From Ischnura elegans (taxonomy: Eukaryota > Arthropoda > Insecta > Odonata > Coenagrionidae): a stretch of DNA of 64,000 bases. Positions 32,230 to 44,300 of this stretch are shown here, one piece after another. A program made the position numbers and the translations under genes. The number at the start of each line of letters is the position of its first letter. Position 1 is the stretch's first letter. A model generated the notes under the pieces. The model searched no databases, had not been told where the DNA came from, and saw only the letters and a program-made list of their open reading frames with translations. The DNA lies in NCBI RefSeq assembly GCF_921293095.1, contig NW_025791691.1, positions 62,001 to 126,000 on the forward strand, written 5' to 3'.

Positions 32230-34320
32230 GAACTTGCCATTCGAAATTGCAACTTTTTTCATCAATTGTTTATTGAATGATCGCGTGTCATTTTTCTGCC
32301 TTGCTGGGTAAAATTTACGAAGTAAAATAACTGGAGATCCAACATTCATATGTAAATGGTGCGATGGCATGCCTGGCAAATCCAAAGAGTTCAAAAACTC
32401 TACTGGACAATTTATAGCTTCGTTGGTACCTTCACAATAATGAAATACGCATATATTTCAGTTTTAATTGACAACGTTCCCCAAATATTTTGCACACACT
32501 GAGTATTATAGTATTAATAATGGCCGAAAACGATTTAGGCCCTAAACTTTAATGAGCGACAAGGTGAGTGTATGTGATCTTAATCTAGAAAACCCATGAT
32601 TTTCTTATGGTCAAATGTGTGTGGCATGTTCACGTGTTGGTATACCATACGCTTTATTCGTTATTGCGCCTAATAACAATACAAAAACTGTAAATATCGG
32701 AAGGTACTTAGCTCAAGAGAATAAAGGCGTTTACGAAATGCACTTTTCCGAACCGAGTTATATCTAGCGCCCCACACGTCATGACATATAAATGCTGCTC
32801 CTAAGGGCTATTGCCATGAGATTTTAAGTGTCAGTCAAGCATCGGTCTGGAATAAAACTTGACCCACGAAGAGGCAAGTCTTTTTATCCATGTATAAAGA
32901 TATAAACACTTAGTTTACCTAACTCTAAACAGATAGTGTCTCAAATTTCCTAAGTTAAAATCTAAAAATTAGAAAATTCATTGAAAAAATTTACGCATAC
33001 GTGCCCCGCTCTACCCTATGTAGATTGAATAAAGAAAATGTCTTTCTAACAAGACATTGTTATACTTATTTTGTAGTTTTACTGATTTTTTTTCTTATTT
33101 CATCATAATAAGTCAAAACTTATTAAAATCACTACAGCCGCACTTAATTTTTAAATGGTGTAACTAAACTACTCATTGATTATTAGGCGGTATGTAGTTC
33201 GCTGGGTCAGCTAGTAAATTAAAATGTTGATAAATAAAATAAAAACATTACTAGGAGTTTAGTGAATTCATTAAATGAAATTTTCAATTATATTCAGGAA
33301 AAACATGCATGGATTAAAGCTTGGATATGCTTCTCCAAGCTTTGGAGGTGAGCGTTTGTGCTCAGGACACTGCCATCTGAGCGCATTCGTATTGTTGGGC
33401 TACTAGATGAGCGGATTTGATTCATTGCTGAGCGTTTGTGCAGTGGAGGTATCGACTTGTTCGCCTACTCGGCAGAGTAACTGATGATTCATTAGTACAT
33501 GCTTGAGACAACTATCGGTGTAGACATTGCGAACAATCAATTTTGGATACGAATAGTTATGGAGAGGAAATGGACTTTTAAAAATTAATGCGCAATAATT
33601 GTTACCGTTCAATGCGGCGGTATTTCAAACTGAATTTTAGACTATGAAGTGAATTCTCGTATTTGAATAATTATACATCACGGTTCCAACGAAAAATCTA
33701 TCCGTTTTCCGTTTTCGAGGGTGTTTGAGAAAAGCACCAACAGTGGTAACCCATAGCTTGAAATGATCAGTTTGCGGTGATGAGAAGGTGCTAGGACTCG
33801 GAACAATTGATATACGAACTTCAGGAACTAACACGGCACGCAATGTGCGAAGAATATCTCCTCTTCTCACCGCACCGAACGGCACCCTTGTAACAGTAAA
33901 GATCTGTACATGAGCGTATAGGTTACATTTATTGAGTAGAATATTTTTTCTCAGATGACTGGAAAAATATCCCTCGATTACCGTTTTACTATGTTAGGCG
34001 GGATCACGAGAAGGAAAGAGCCAACAAAACAGAGAGATTTAAAAATTCATTCCTACCTCCAACTATTAAGGATATTGAAAGGGTGAATGGTGATCGACAT
34101 CACTGGCAACAATGGAAGTTTCCGAGACTTATCGCACGTTGTCTTACTCCCACTCACACTTAAAGACTTGATTCTCGAGCCTCACACAGGAGACTTTCAG
34201 TCTCCAGTGTACACGAAGCTTTAGATTAATCACGGTCGTTGTCAGTCCGTCCTTTGTCAATCACTGTGCTGACCGTCGATAGACAGATAGCGATCGATTC
34301 ATTTAAGTGAATGGTGAACG
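32230..34320. other. Intergenic, no gene recognised
   Basis: AT-rich DNA without recognisable coding, RNA or transposon ends. A gagcgtttgtgc motif occurs twice near 33350-33440. Confidence 0.4.
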
Positions 34321-34844
34321 GTGATCGACTTCGCTCATCAATGCCAGTGAGTAAAAAAAAACGATCGGAACGTAGCTCAGTGGGATGAAGAGGAACTACT
34401 TGGTTAAAATAACTGAAAATGCATTTATTATGATCACATACGGAGGAAATAATTCAAAGATTTCCACAACCATGTTTTCTTCTCCCTGCGCACAGCGATG
34501 CTCGGCCGACATGGTGCGATTGAACATTTTATTTTTTAACAACCAATGAAGTAAAGTTTCAGAATCATCCATGACACATTTTCGATTTCAAAACGGCGTG
34601 TTAGAGATATCAGTAGAATGGACTGTAACAAGAACACTCGATAGTGACAAATGTCTTAATTAGGATCAACAACCACCTTAATAGACAATAAAATAATAAA
34701 AGAGGCAAATTGGCATACCAACAGATAATACTGTAGGTAACTGGTACAACTGATACGACAGTAACATTTAGTTTATACTTGCAAAATAGTAAAAGATCAC
34801 ATAGTGAACAGTATCAACAATATTTAGATAGAGATAAAATCATC

Positions 34845-35410
34845 ATTAGTCAACAATCCTAAGATTGGTTTGACGCAGCTCTCCATTTCTCTCTCCTATC
34901 CGCTAATCTCTTCATAGCTACATATTTATTCTTTTACATCCTTTATAACCTGTCCTATATAACTCATTCGGGGCCGTTCCTTGCCCTTTTTCCCTTCCAC
35001 TTGTCCTTCAACGATTGTCTTCATCAGACCATCGTGCCTCAAAATGTAGCCAACTAAGTTGTCCCTTCTTCTGCTTAATGTTTTTAGGAGGCTTCTCTTT
35101 TCTCCCACTCTCCTTAGCACTTCCTGGTTACTCACACGGTCAATCCATTTTATCTTCATCATTCTTCGGTAGCACCACATTTCGAATGCTTCCACTCTTG
35201 ACTTCTCTGCTGCTGTCAACGTCCAAGCCTCGCTTCCATAGAGAAACATACTCCATATGTAGCATCTGATGAATTGTTTCCTTACTTCTATGCTGGTATT
35301 TTCAGCTGTAAGAAGATTCTTTTTTTTTGTAGAAAGCCCTCTTCGCCTGCGCTATTCTACTGTGTATTTCTTTCTTGCTCCGTCCATCATATCCATGTAA
35401 ATAAAAAAAA
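34845..35410 (-). pseudogene. RTE-like LINE C-terminal fragment, different subfamily
   Basis: Encodes RIAQAKRAFYKKKN, FIRCYIWSMFLYGSEAWTLT, VEAFEMWCYRRMMKIKWIDR and VSNQEVLRRVGEKRSLLKTL, running to a stop at 34926, with a 3' tail ending caatcttaggattg. Same domain as the 18.5-kb copy but diverged. The site is empty in the paralogous flank of gene A (about 7590). Confidence 0.88.
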
Positions 35411-36894
35411 TGTTTATCGTGTTGTCAATTTCGGAGCTTTATTGGGTGACGCTTGAAGCTACTTTTTCTATATTTCCGACTGTGACTGTCCGTGTGACCT
35501 CTCATGTTTACCTGGGTAAAACTAGATGTTGTCATTGATATTTTTTTTGACGGATATCACCAATTCGTAGCAAAGCATCCATCAGGATGGGTATTTGACT
35601 TTTTTTGCTGCTATGAGAAGGAACGCTTTGCGATACGACACAGACATCATTGATTTAACCCTTTCTAACCCAGAGCTGATTCTGGGAAAAATCAAATTTC
35701 AAGATTTTTCATTTTGAAATCTTGAAAATTTTACACTCAATGATAATTATCCTGACTGCTAAATATTTCGTCATTGAAATTTACTCTACAAAATAATAGG
35801 TAGTTAAGATATATCCTGGGTAGAGCTGAAAGTTTAAGCATTTTTGATGTTGATTAGGAGCAACATTGGGTTATAGAGGGTTAAGACTTGAGTAATTGAG
35901 TATACAACGTATTTTGCTCACTCTCTTCTCCAGATTAACGTTTTGAGTGACTTGAAGTGCTATAATTGGGGCCATATGCCGTTTCTCAGGTAGTTCCGAG
36001 TTGTGTATGGCCCACCTTCGGAAGGGTTGCTACAGTCCAACCGGCGAGAGTTGTCCGATGGCACTTTAAAAGGAGGGGTGGGGAACCCTTCGCCAAAACG
36101 GTTTGCAGCCAATCGCTGTCCCCCAAACGCACCTCACACCCTCGCCTAGTCATGCAACGTTGTCACATGCATATAAAGCACTGAAACAAGCCTGAACCAC
36201 CAAAACAAGCCCTTTCTGCGAATCGCCAAAACAAAGAATTCTTCCTTTGGATTCTTCATGCTCGTCGCCCCTTCTGGCTCCTTTCTTCACGGAACCCTTT
36301 TGTTTATATGTGATGGGGGCGTTTCACTTTCTTACCAGGAAACCTTGCCCCCTACCCTATCTAGCTATCAACGGACAACTCTCAGTGGGCGGACTGTAAT
36401 TAGCAACCTTACCTCGAATAGCCTACCCTCGCTGACCTGTGCCCTCGGCATTCAGAGCAGGGCGCTCCCTCCCAAAAAATGACTGCTCTGACAGCAGTTT
36501 TTAATTCTGAAATTAGGGAACGCCACAAATAATGAACGCTTGCATCGTATTTCCGCTTCTTTTACGATAGAATACGTCTTCGAACCGTGCTTTTTCGTTA
36601 AGCATTAACGATTTTGTAAACTTTGCTAAAATTGTGTCTGCGGACCGCCGGAAAAAATGACCAGCGCTTTGAAATGGGAGAGTTATTTGAGTTGGTATTT
36701 GAGTGAATTTCGAGAATGATTTGGTCGCCTCTCAGTGTTCATTTCCCCGCCGAGGATTCGGTAAAATATCCTCATAACCTGAGTGACAACCGCAGATATG
36801 AAGTGGGAGTTCTTGGTATTGGTGAGTGAGATAAGTGCCGATAGTATGTTCATTGTTTTTATAAAGACATAACATCGCGAGCTGTAGTAATAGA

Positions 36895-37000
36895 GTTTAT
36901 TTATTTCCACACCACCGAAAGCAGCACTATTCGGCCTTCACATCGGGGTTTTAGATAATGTACGACAATCAAACGCACACAAACATCCATACCGGCCTCG
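36895..37000 (-). repeat. SINE tail fragment
   Basis: Inverse of the 3' half of the SINE at 37011: tatttattt tail, then a cggcctt block and a gcacacaaacatccat block, ending near accggcctcgg. The tRNA-like head is missing. Confidence 0.6.
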
Positions 37001-37010
37001 GCATCCATCC

Positions 37011-37203
37011 CTGCCGGCCTCGGTGGCGGCGGGGTAAAGTCCTCGCCTGCCAAACCGTAGGTCGCGGGTTCGAATCCCGCCTGGGTAGGTGATCCCTCTC
37101 CAGGGCATGGATGTTTGTGTTGTACTCTGTTAATATTGAAATCCCTCGTTGTAAAAGGCCGTTATGTGCTGTTTACGGGGGTTGTGATAAATAAATAAAT
37201 AAA
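37011..37203 (+). repeat. tRNA-derived SINE
   Basis: Head ccggcctcggtggcggcggg, then taaagtcctcgcctgcc and an exact RNA polymerase III B box ggttcgaatcc. A unique body follows, ending in a (aaat)n tail. Two more copies with the same head are inverted at 37205-37303 and 40320-40503, so this is a SINE family rather than a tRNA gene. Confidence 0.88.
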
Positions 37204-37204
37204 T

Positions 37205-37303
37205 AAATACCCAGGATAAGGGTAACTTACCCTGGACTCGAACCCTTGACCTTTGGCCTGTCAGGCGAGGACTTCACCCCGCCGTTACCGAGGCCGCCAT
37301 TCG
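37205..37303 (-). repeat. tRNA-derived SINE head, inverted neighbour
   Basis: Minus strand carries the same A-box/B-box head (ggactcgaacccttgacctt on plus, gcgaggacttcaccccgccg). It abuts the tail of the previous SINE, forming a tail-to-tail pair. Confidence 0.8.
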
Positions 37304-37396
37304 AAAGGCATGAAGGCTATCGTATTCGCGTACACATTTGACGACTAGATATGCATAGTTTCTATTTTCACGAACTCATAAATAAATACTGATTAG

Positions 37397-37897
37397 CAGG
37401 AATATTTCTCGGGTTTCCCACCGGGTGTCGTATCGGGTTGTAGTTCCCAACGTTTCCATGACTTAAGTCCGTCATCGTCATCAGGGGTTAATGTTGAGCC
37501 AAGTTTTTCTGCGGTATTTATACTCATGAGGGCCGTTCAAGTGGGCCCTGATTGGTCCTTTCTGAATTGGGGTGATTTATAGTGATTGATCACTGACTTC
37601 CACGTATTACTTAACTGGAAGCCTTTGTCTCTGTTTAGGTTGTTTTGGTGTATGTTGATTTGTATGGCTTCTTTGACAATTCGATCCCAGTAGTAGTCTG
37701 TGCGGCATAGCACTTTGGTACTTTTAAAATCTACTCGGTGACCGAGGTCCAGGCAACGCTCTGCCACCGCTGATTTCAGTGGGTAGAACAAGCGTATGCA
37801 TCGTTCGTGTTCCGTCAGCCTTTTTTCTATGGTGCGGCCTGTAGTAGATATAGCCTGTATAGAAAAAAGGAGCATACGCCGGGAAAAACTCAGATTC
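37397..37897 (-). mobile_element. 5'-truncated Penelope-like element with 14-bp target duplication
   Basis: Minus strand encodes RTIEKRLTEHERCIRLF, AERCLDLGHRVDF, RTDYYWDRIVKEAIQI and NLNRDKGFQLSNTWKSV, the end of a GIY-YIG endonuclease, then a 3' untranslated region with a hammerhead-like hairpin. It is flanked by taaatactgattag at 37383-37396 and 37898-37911. The paralogous site beside gene A (about 8508-8525, aataaagactgattag) is uninterrupted, which proves the insertion boundaries. Confidence 0.9.
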
Positions 37898-38267
37898 TAA
37901 ATACTGATTAGGTTGACATTGATTGTCATGGACGAAAATTTCCCTGTACCGGGAATCGAACCATTGACTTTTGATTTTTGGATTATGGCTTCTTGGAGGC
38001 CCATTTTCGTTACATTCGTTACCCTTCCCGTCACCATTCTTGACGGACCGTAAAGGCCTGACATTTAGAATCGTGTATCTCGCTAAAATTGCTGTGGGAA
38101 TTAAGGAACTTATGGGTTGCGTAGTGGTTTGCGTTGTGGCCCGGTAAATCGAAAGCCTGTGGTTCGACTCTTGGTCATTGGAAATCTTCCAAGGCAATAT
38201 ATGTGAAATCACGCGTAAGGGTTGAAAAATACCAAGAGTGATAAGTCTGTGGAATTTACAAAGCTTG

Positions 38268-38273
38268 TTTATT
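38268..38273 (-). terminator. Polyadenylation signal of gene B (AATAAA)
   Basis: AATAAA on the minus strand about 52 bases past the stop codon, at the same relative place as in gene A. Confidence 0.7.
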
Positions 38274-38324
38274 TCACTTAATCATACAGTTTTTTGCATA
38301 CGGTGCCTGAAACCTTTCAGTTAT

Positions 38325-41300
38325 TCAGTTCACGTAGCTAAGTATCCAATCTCTGTAGTAACTTACTCTCGCGAACCCATCTGGTCCAACTCCGCAACCT
38401 CCCCCGTTATGAAATGAGTATATTCCAATCAGGAGATTTGAACTCCCTCTGTTGAAATCCTTAAAAAGTGGTCCACCGCTATCGTCCTGAAGTACAAAGG
38501 AAAATAGTTTCTGACTGAGATGGAAAAATATTGCCAAAGTGCTAAGTTGGAGATAAAGCCCAAAAATTAAATAAAAAACTTTTTCATTATTCTTCATTTG
38601 TATGCCCATATTACGCTCACATAAAAAATTAAATTTTCTCATATATTTATTTGTAAAAGCCAAAGTGAAATAATGTTCTCGTTTGAAAATTTTTAAATGA
38701 TATAAAAACGAAAAAATAGTTTCGAAGGAGAGCTTTCTAAGACTTTCGTACCATGTTAAGTTAAAAATTTTTATTTTTCAAATAACTTAGGCTCCAGTAC
38801 AATTATTATTTCTTTTCTATTGGAAAATTTCGAAGGTAGTAAAATTGAGGTTCTTACATGGCATCCTCCTACACCCGGTGCACTGCGTGTGCAAATCTTG
38901 CCGTCTGTAATTCCGCTTCCGTAGACATCCCTGCACTCTTCATTGGATATCACAGTTACAGGAGCATATTGAAGTACATCAGATAATGGCCCACCTGAAA
39001 TATATAATTCAATGACTCTGCGTTAAATCTGAATGTTTTGATGCCGTTTCTTCTCATTCGTTAACCTTGGAGGAAATCAGGGGGCATTTTAGATGAATTC
39101 GCTTTGCTTAAAAATGAAGGACTACTTCGATGGTTGTAAGGGATACTGAGGTAATGGCGGTCGCTATGACTTCTTTCAAAGAGGATAACGCTAAGTAAAA
39201 CTGATTTGCCCTGCCAACTGATGACAGTTTACGGATAAACTACTGCAGTGCTCGCAATCTTGCCAGTCGTAAATTGCCTGGTGTATAAGAAATACTGTTT
39301 TGACGCTTCGCCTTACAAAAAAGACAATAGTTTAATCCACTATCAGCTCTTACTGTTTATTTTTCATGGGACTAGACTGATCTCACAATAACAAGTTAAA
39401 CCATATTGTTCTATCACATAGCGTTTAAGTAAGGTTTTAAGCACTGATATTTATTTTTTCAGCTGTTGAATGAAAACATACGGTTGGGAGAATGACATTT
39501 GCTTTGGCAACTAACCGACATTACCCCATTAGTACTCAAAAATTTTAATTCTAGGCTTCAGATGCCCAGAAAATACATAAGGAAAACAGGTAAAGCTAAA
39601 TTGAGTGCAGAAGACTTGAAAAAAAGGAAAGCAGCAATTACTGGGGGATTATCGTTTAGAATGGCTGCAGATCAATTTCAAATACCATTCAATACATTTA
39701 CAGACAAATTGAAGAGTGGAACTGATTCTGATCCAAGCATAGGAAGTGTGTCTTCCCTCCAGCACCCGTAGCAGCTCTAGGAGACCTTGTAAAACTTCAT
39801 CGAAGGTTTTCCACGGTATCACTGCACTGATATTAAGAAAAAGTGCTTTTGAATATGCAGGAAAAAAAAACAAATTAAGCCATATGTTTGATAAAGAAAC
39901 AAAAATGGCAAAAAAAATATTGGGGGTACCCTTTATGTTTCCAGCCCCTTTTTCCCATGGAAAGATGTTTTTTTAAATAATTGACTTCATATTTTGTCAT
40001 TACTTTCAATCAATTTTTTGTAATTTCTTAAATGCGGAATAATTTAATGAAATGAACATAAATATTTCAGTTAAGCGTGTTTATGTCATTGAAACTTCCT
40101 ATATTTCTTATTTTACAACCATTTAGTAGAACATGACATTACCGACTGTCAATATCCCAGGGTCGGGGTCGTACCGGTCAAAGCTGATTTTGCAATATTT
40201 TTTATAATATCAATAGGTAAGCTTAATTAGGGCTCAATTAAGATCTGAGATACGAAAAACATACTTTATGTAAGCGACTGCACATGATTGCGTTCTACAT
40301 TTTAAATAAAATGAAGTTTTATTTTTTTTCATACTACTGAAAACAGCTCTACACGGCCTTTTACATTGGGTTATTAACATATTAACAATTTTAACGTATA
40401 TAAACAACCATCCCTTGGATAGGGGTGACTTACCCAGGCGGGATTCCAACCCGCCACCTCCTGTTTGGCTGGCGAGGACTTTACCCCGCCGCCCCCGGGA
40501 CCGGCAAACTTATACTCATTTTTCCTTATGTGACCGCCATTACCCCAGTATCCCCTAATGCCGCATTATTTATTACTGATTAGCGTGGCTGACTGGCAAT
40601 TTTTAACTTATTGTTAGTCTCACTGCTGCCGAAACTATTTGTCGCGTAATATGTCCGTTACTCCGCCATGTTATATCTACTCCCTTGAGAAATAGAGTTA
40701 CTTTATTTTTGTGGATATTTCCCATGAAAGCTGAGATTTAGTAACAGTTTTTATGTTCAAAATTTAATGCATTCTTAGTTATGAAAGCTGGCTCTAATTC
40801 CTGAATAATTCTCCCATCTAACGTAATTAACCTTATATAGAACGCGGAGTAGACTTACCGATATAAGAAGACCCCCATCCACTAACCCACGCTGGATCGT
40901 TGACATATGTATCGTCATTTGATGGAAGAAAGGCCGGTGAAATGTAATCTGGAAAGAGATGAAAGTTGTAGAATGGTAAAGGTCCTTTCTCAAGTATCGG
41001 TTGAAAACTATTTTGCGACAACGTTCTTTACCATGTGTTTTTAGCATATAACGAATTTTGCGACGAAAAACACAGGTAAACTAGTTTGGACGCATTTATG
41101 CGTCAACAGTAAATACGTGTCAGCATTAAAGAGAGCATAATACCTATTTAAATGGCTCACAACTTTAAATTGATTGTCTTTAAACTGGAGGTACCTTTGT
41201 GATAGGTAATTGCATATGGTAAGTGTTAATTTGATTAGCCACAGCAAAGCCCGTACTTCGGAAATCATACCTTTGATATACAGGGTGCGCTCCGAAAGTA

Positions 41301-44300
41301 ATGCAATTATTTTTTAAAAGGAAATTCATCGAAAATATTGGCGAAAACATTTTAAATTCTTCGAAGTCCTTTCCTTAGGGTTCTACATATTTTTTTCCGG
41401 TACGTGCCCAGGAAGGCTTTCCGGGAACATCTCGCAAAGCCCACGTCACGACTGATTGTTTCTCTTCTGAGGACGAAAAATGGGTTCATTTCAGGGCTGC
41501 CTTAATCTGAGGCCATGAAAAGAAGTCTACAGAGACGATGTCTTGACGAAGGGGCTTGGGGCAGCGTTTGATTCTCGTCTTTTGCCGGGAACTCGAGGAC
41601 TCGTAGCGCGCTGTTGAAAGGCGCGTTGTCGAGATGGATTTTCCTGGTAATGGAGTGTATTTTCTCGTCGTGATGACCCTCTTTCGGAGTATTTTCAGCA
41701 CGTAGATGTAATATGGAGCATCGACTGCCTATTTTTGAGAAAAAATCCTCATAGACCACTCCTTTTTTGTCTAAAAAGACAAAGAACACTGATTTCACAT
41801 TTTGTTAGCTCATTTTTGCAAATTTCGGTATTCACCTCTTCCCGGCCCTTCTTAAAGGCCTTTAACTTCTTCAAAACTTGAGGGTAGGACAGAGCAGAGT
41901 ACCCGTAAACCTCGCGAATAATTTTGTTTCTCTCCTCGAGAGGTTTTCACATTTAAGCACAAAACTTAAACTTTGCTTGATAATCGATTCCATTTTTTTC
42001 GTGACACGGTCGGCGCGCAGAGGTTTACAATAACTGACGTCCTGCCACTTCCATAGCTTAGACTGGTATCGTGGTAAAGCTTAGAGTTGACCCCACCTAC
42101 TCCAAGTGTTTTGATCCCATTCGGACAGATAGGAGTGGCGCAGAAAATTAAATTGCATTTCTTTCGGATCACGTCGTGTGGGTATATTAGTTTTTCAGTA
42201 TTCGTAGTCATCTACTACTCATACATACCATTAAAGAGGAGTTGATCTGACAGCTTCAGCAAGGCAATGTCATTCATAAATTCGTTATGATCGTATCCAT
42301 GGTGAATAATGGGCTCTACAGATTGTACAATAACTCGCGAGTCCTCATCCCCGTGAATCTTTATAACTCCCGCGTAGATGGTGAACAGCTTCCCCCTGAA
42401 AAATCCACAAATGAAGTAAAATTTTAAAATGAAATAGCTGTCATGAATTCATAATTTATAGAAACTGCGTACTATCCTTCCCAAGAAACGCCGGGTGGCC
42501 AACTAGTAATAAATAAATACCGTATTTCCCGCCCCATAAGGCGCGCTTATTTAAGCTCACAAATGTGCCCAAATATCGGCTAGCGTCTCATGGACAAAGG
42601 ATATTACTTGGTACTCCACCAACGCAAGCTACTTCCCCAAAAATATTACTAAGCAAGCAAGCAATAATGTAACTTTATATCTATACTCTCTTTTCTCGAA
42701 ATAGATGATTTATATTAAATTCTTCCTCCTTCCACCTTTGATATGTATCGCAAGCTTCTGTTGAAACGATAAAAAAGGGTGAAGTTACTGCTATTCACTT
42801 TTTGTATCGTTTTTAGCAAAAGCTTCCTCCCAAGTGCCTTGAGTTGCTGCACGGCTATACTTTGTTACCCCCCTCATTGAAGGAAGTAATAAAATCGAAT
42901 TTCCTTCAAAATCATGTGCTTCTCTGAAACTCGTGTTGGGTTAGACACAATCTGTTGTTAAGATTCATTTTTATTTCGTATGTCCTCTGTCTTGGAATTG
43001 CTATCTATGAGTGTTGGTCATTGCTACACGAGCCTATATTGGCTTTCAACTTTTTAAAAGTCTAGTATTGGAAAATATTTACGATTCCTCGAGTAATTAT
43101 GTTTCGGTTACAGTCGAATGATTAAAATTTAGACTATCGCGAAGACGCTTATTTTTCGACACCGAAAGCACATAAATTGAAAGTAGGCTTTCGTGTGAAG
43201 AAAATGGGAAAACACATGACGCTCCTAGATTGCAGAAAAAGATTTTCACGTAGAAAAATGAAATTTTTAGTGAAAATCATGGAAATAATGATGACTAGCT
43301 GGCTTTTGTAAAATGAAAAGCAGAAAGAAAATATGAAAGAAACCGCGGGAATACGGGAATGGATTCCAGGACCTCCAGACTGGGGTCGAACTTCGTGACC
43401 ACCGTTCCAAGGCTCTTCTCTCGCCCATTTATAAGGAAATATACTACACGTGTAAATGTTTAATTACATTTTTTGTTTAAACTATTGGTTATATAACCCC
43501 ATATGGGGGGTTATTCGTGGACATCTCCTGATGAACAACAACACTGCAAAGTTCGATTGAAATCCGAGACCCGATTTTCGTACACCCCCCTTGTAAGCCT
43601 GAATGACGCGATCATGTTTTCCCTCCCTTTGGAGCTACAACTCCAGCGACCGCTTCAGCGATGGCGAAATAAATGGCCGTTTCTCGCGATAATTTCACGC
43701 GATTGATCGAGGGATGGGCTATCCATCATTTTTTCCATTATTCGACATGACTATTTTTCTGCAGCTGAAACCAAAACGCGGCGTCCCTCTTGTCAATTGC
43801 CGCCACCTTGGAATTATAAGATCATACATGACGACTTTGGAAGCACATAACACAGATTATGGCTCAAATGATTAAAATACGTTCTTTGACAGAACGTAAA
43901 TTCACACACATTAAATCTCTTGAGTGGGTCATTTGGAAAAACCATAGGGGATTTTCATTGAGTGAAAACGTAGTTTGTATTCAAAAGTGCAACGATATTT
44001 TGTTTAATTTCTATTATTTAACGTCATAATATTGTTTGAACGCAAAGTTTGGGGTGAAAGTCCCAATAAATAGCAAAATCTCAGTTTGAGCGGAGAACAC
44101 ATTTTAACGAAAACGAGCCGTTGCATCATGTTGGCCCGTATCAATCACCACAATATCGCGTAACTTCCATAAGTCAGGGGGCAAACTCCTTAACCTAGCC
44201 TATGGATGTCACTATTCATTTTCTTACCCTGCATTTATGTTTAAGAACACTGCAGAACTGTTTGTGGTGACTAATTTTGGTTCTTACAATCCTTTAACTG

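Larger units (their letters stand above)
34330..38324. repeat. 3' flank of gene B, segmental duplicate with added insertions
   Basis: Colinear with 6890-8949 next to gene A. Compared with A it carries an RTE fragment (34845-35410), SINEs (36895-37303) and a Penelope fragment (37397-37897), which explains most of the extra length. The first block also recurs at about 53540-53790. Confidence 0.8.

Noticed and set aside
37020-37090. Candidate tRNA gene
   Set aside because: A-box and B-box match, but the same head recurs in inverted copies with a long unique body and (aaat)n tail, so it is a SINE.
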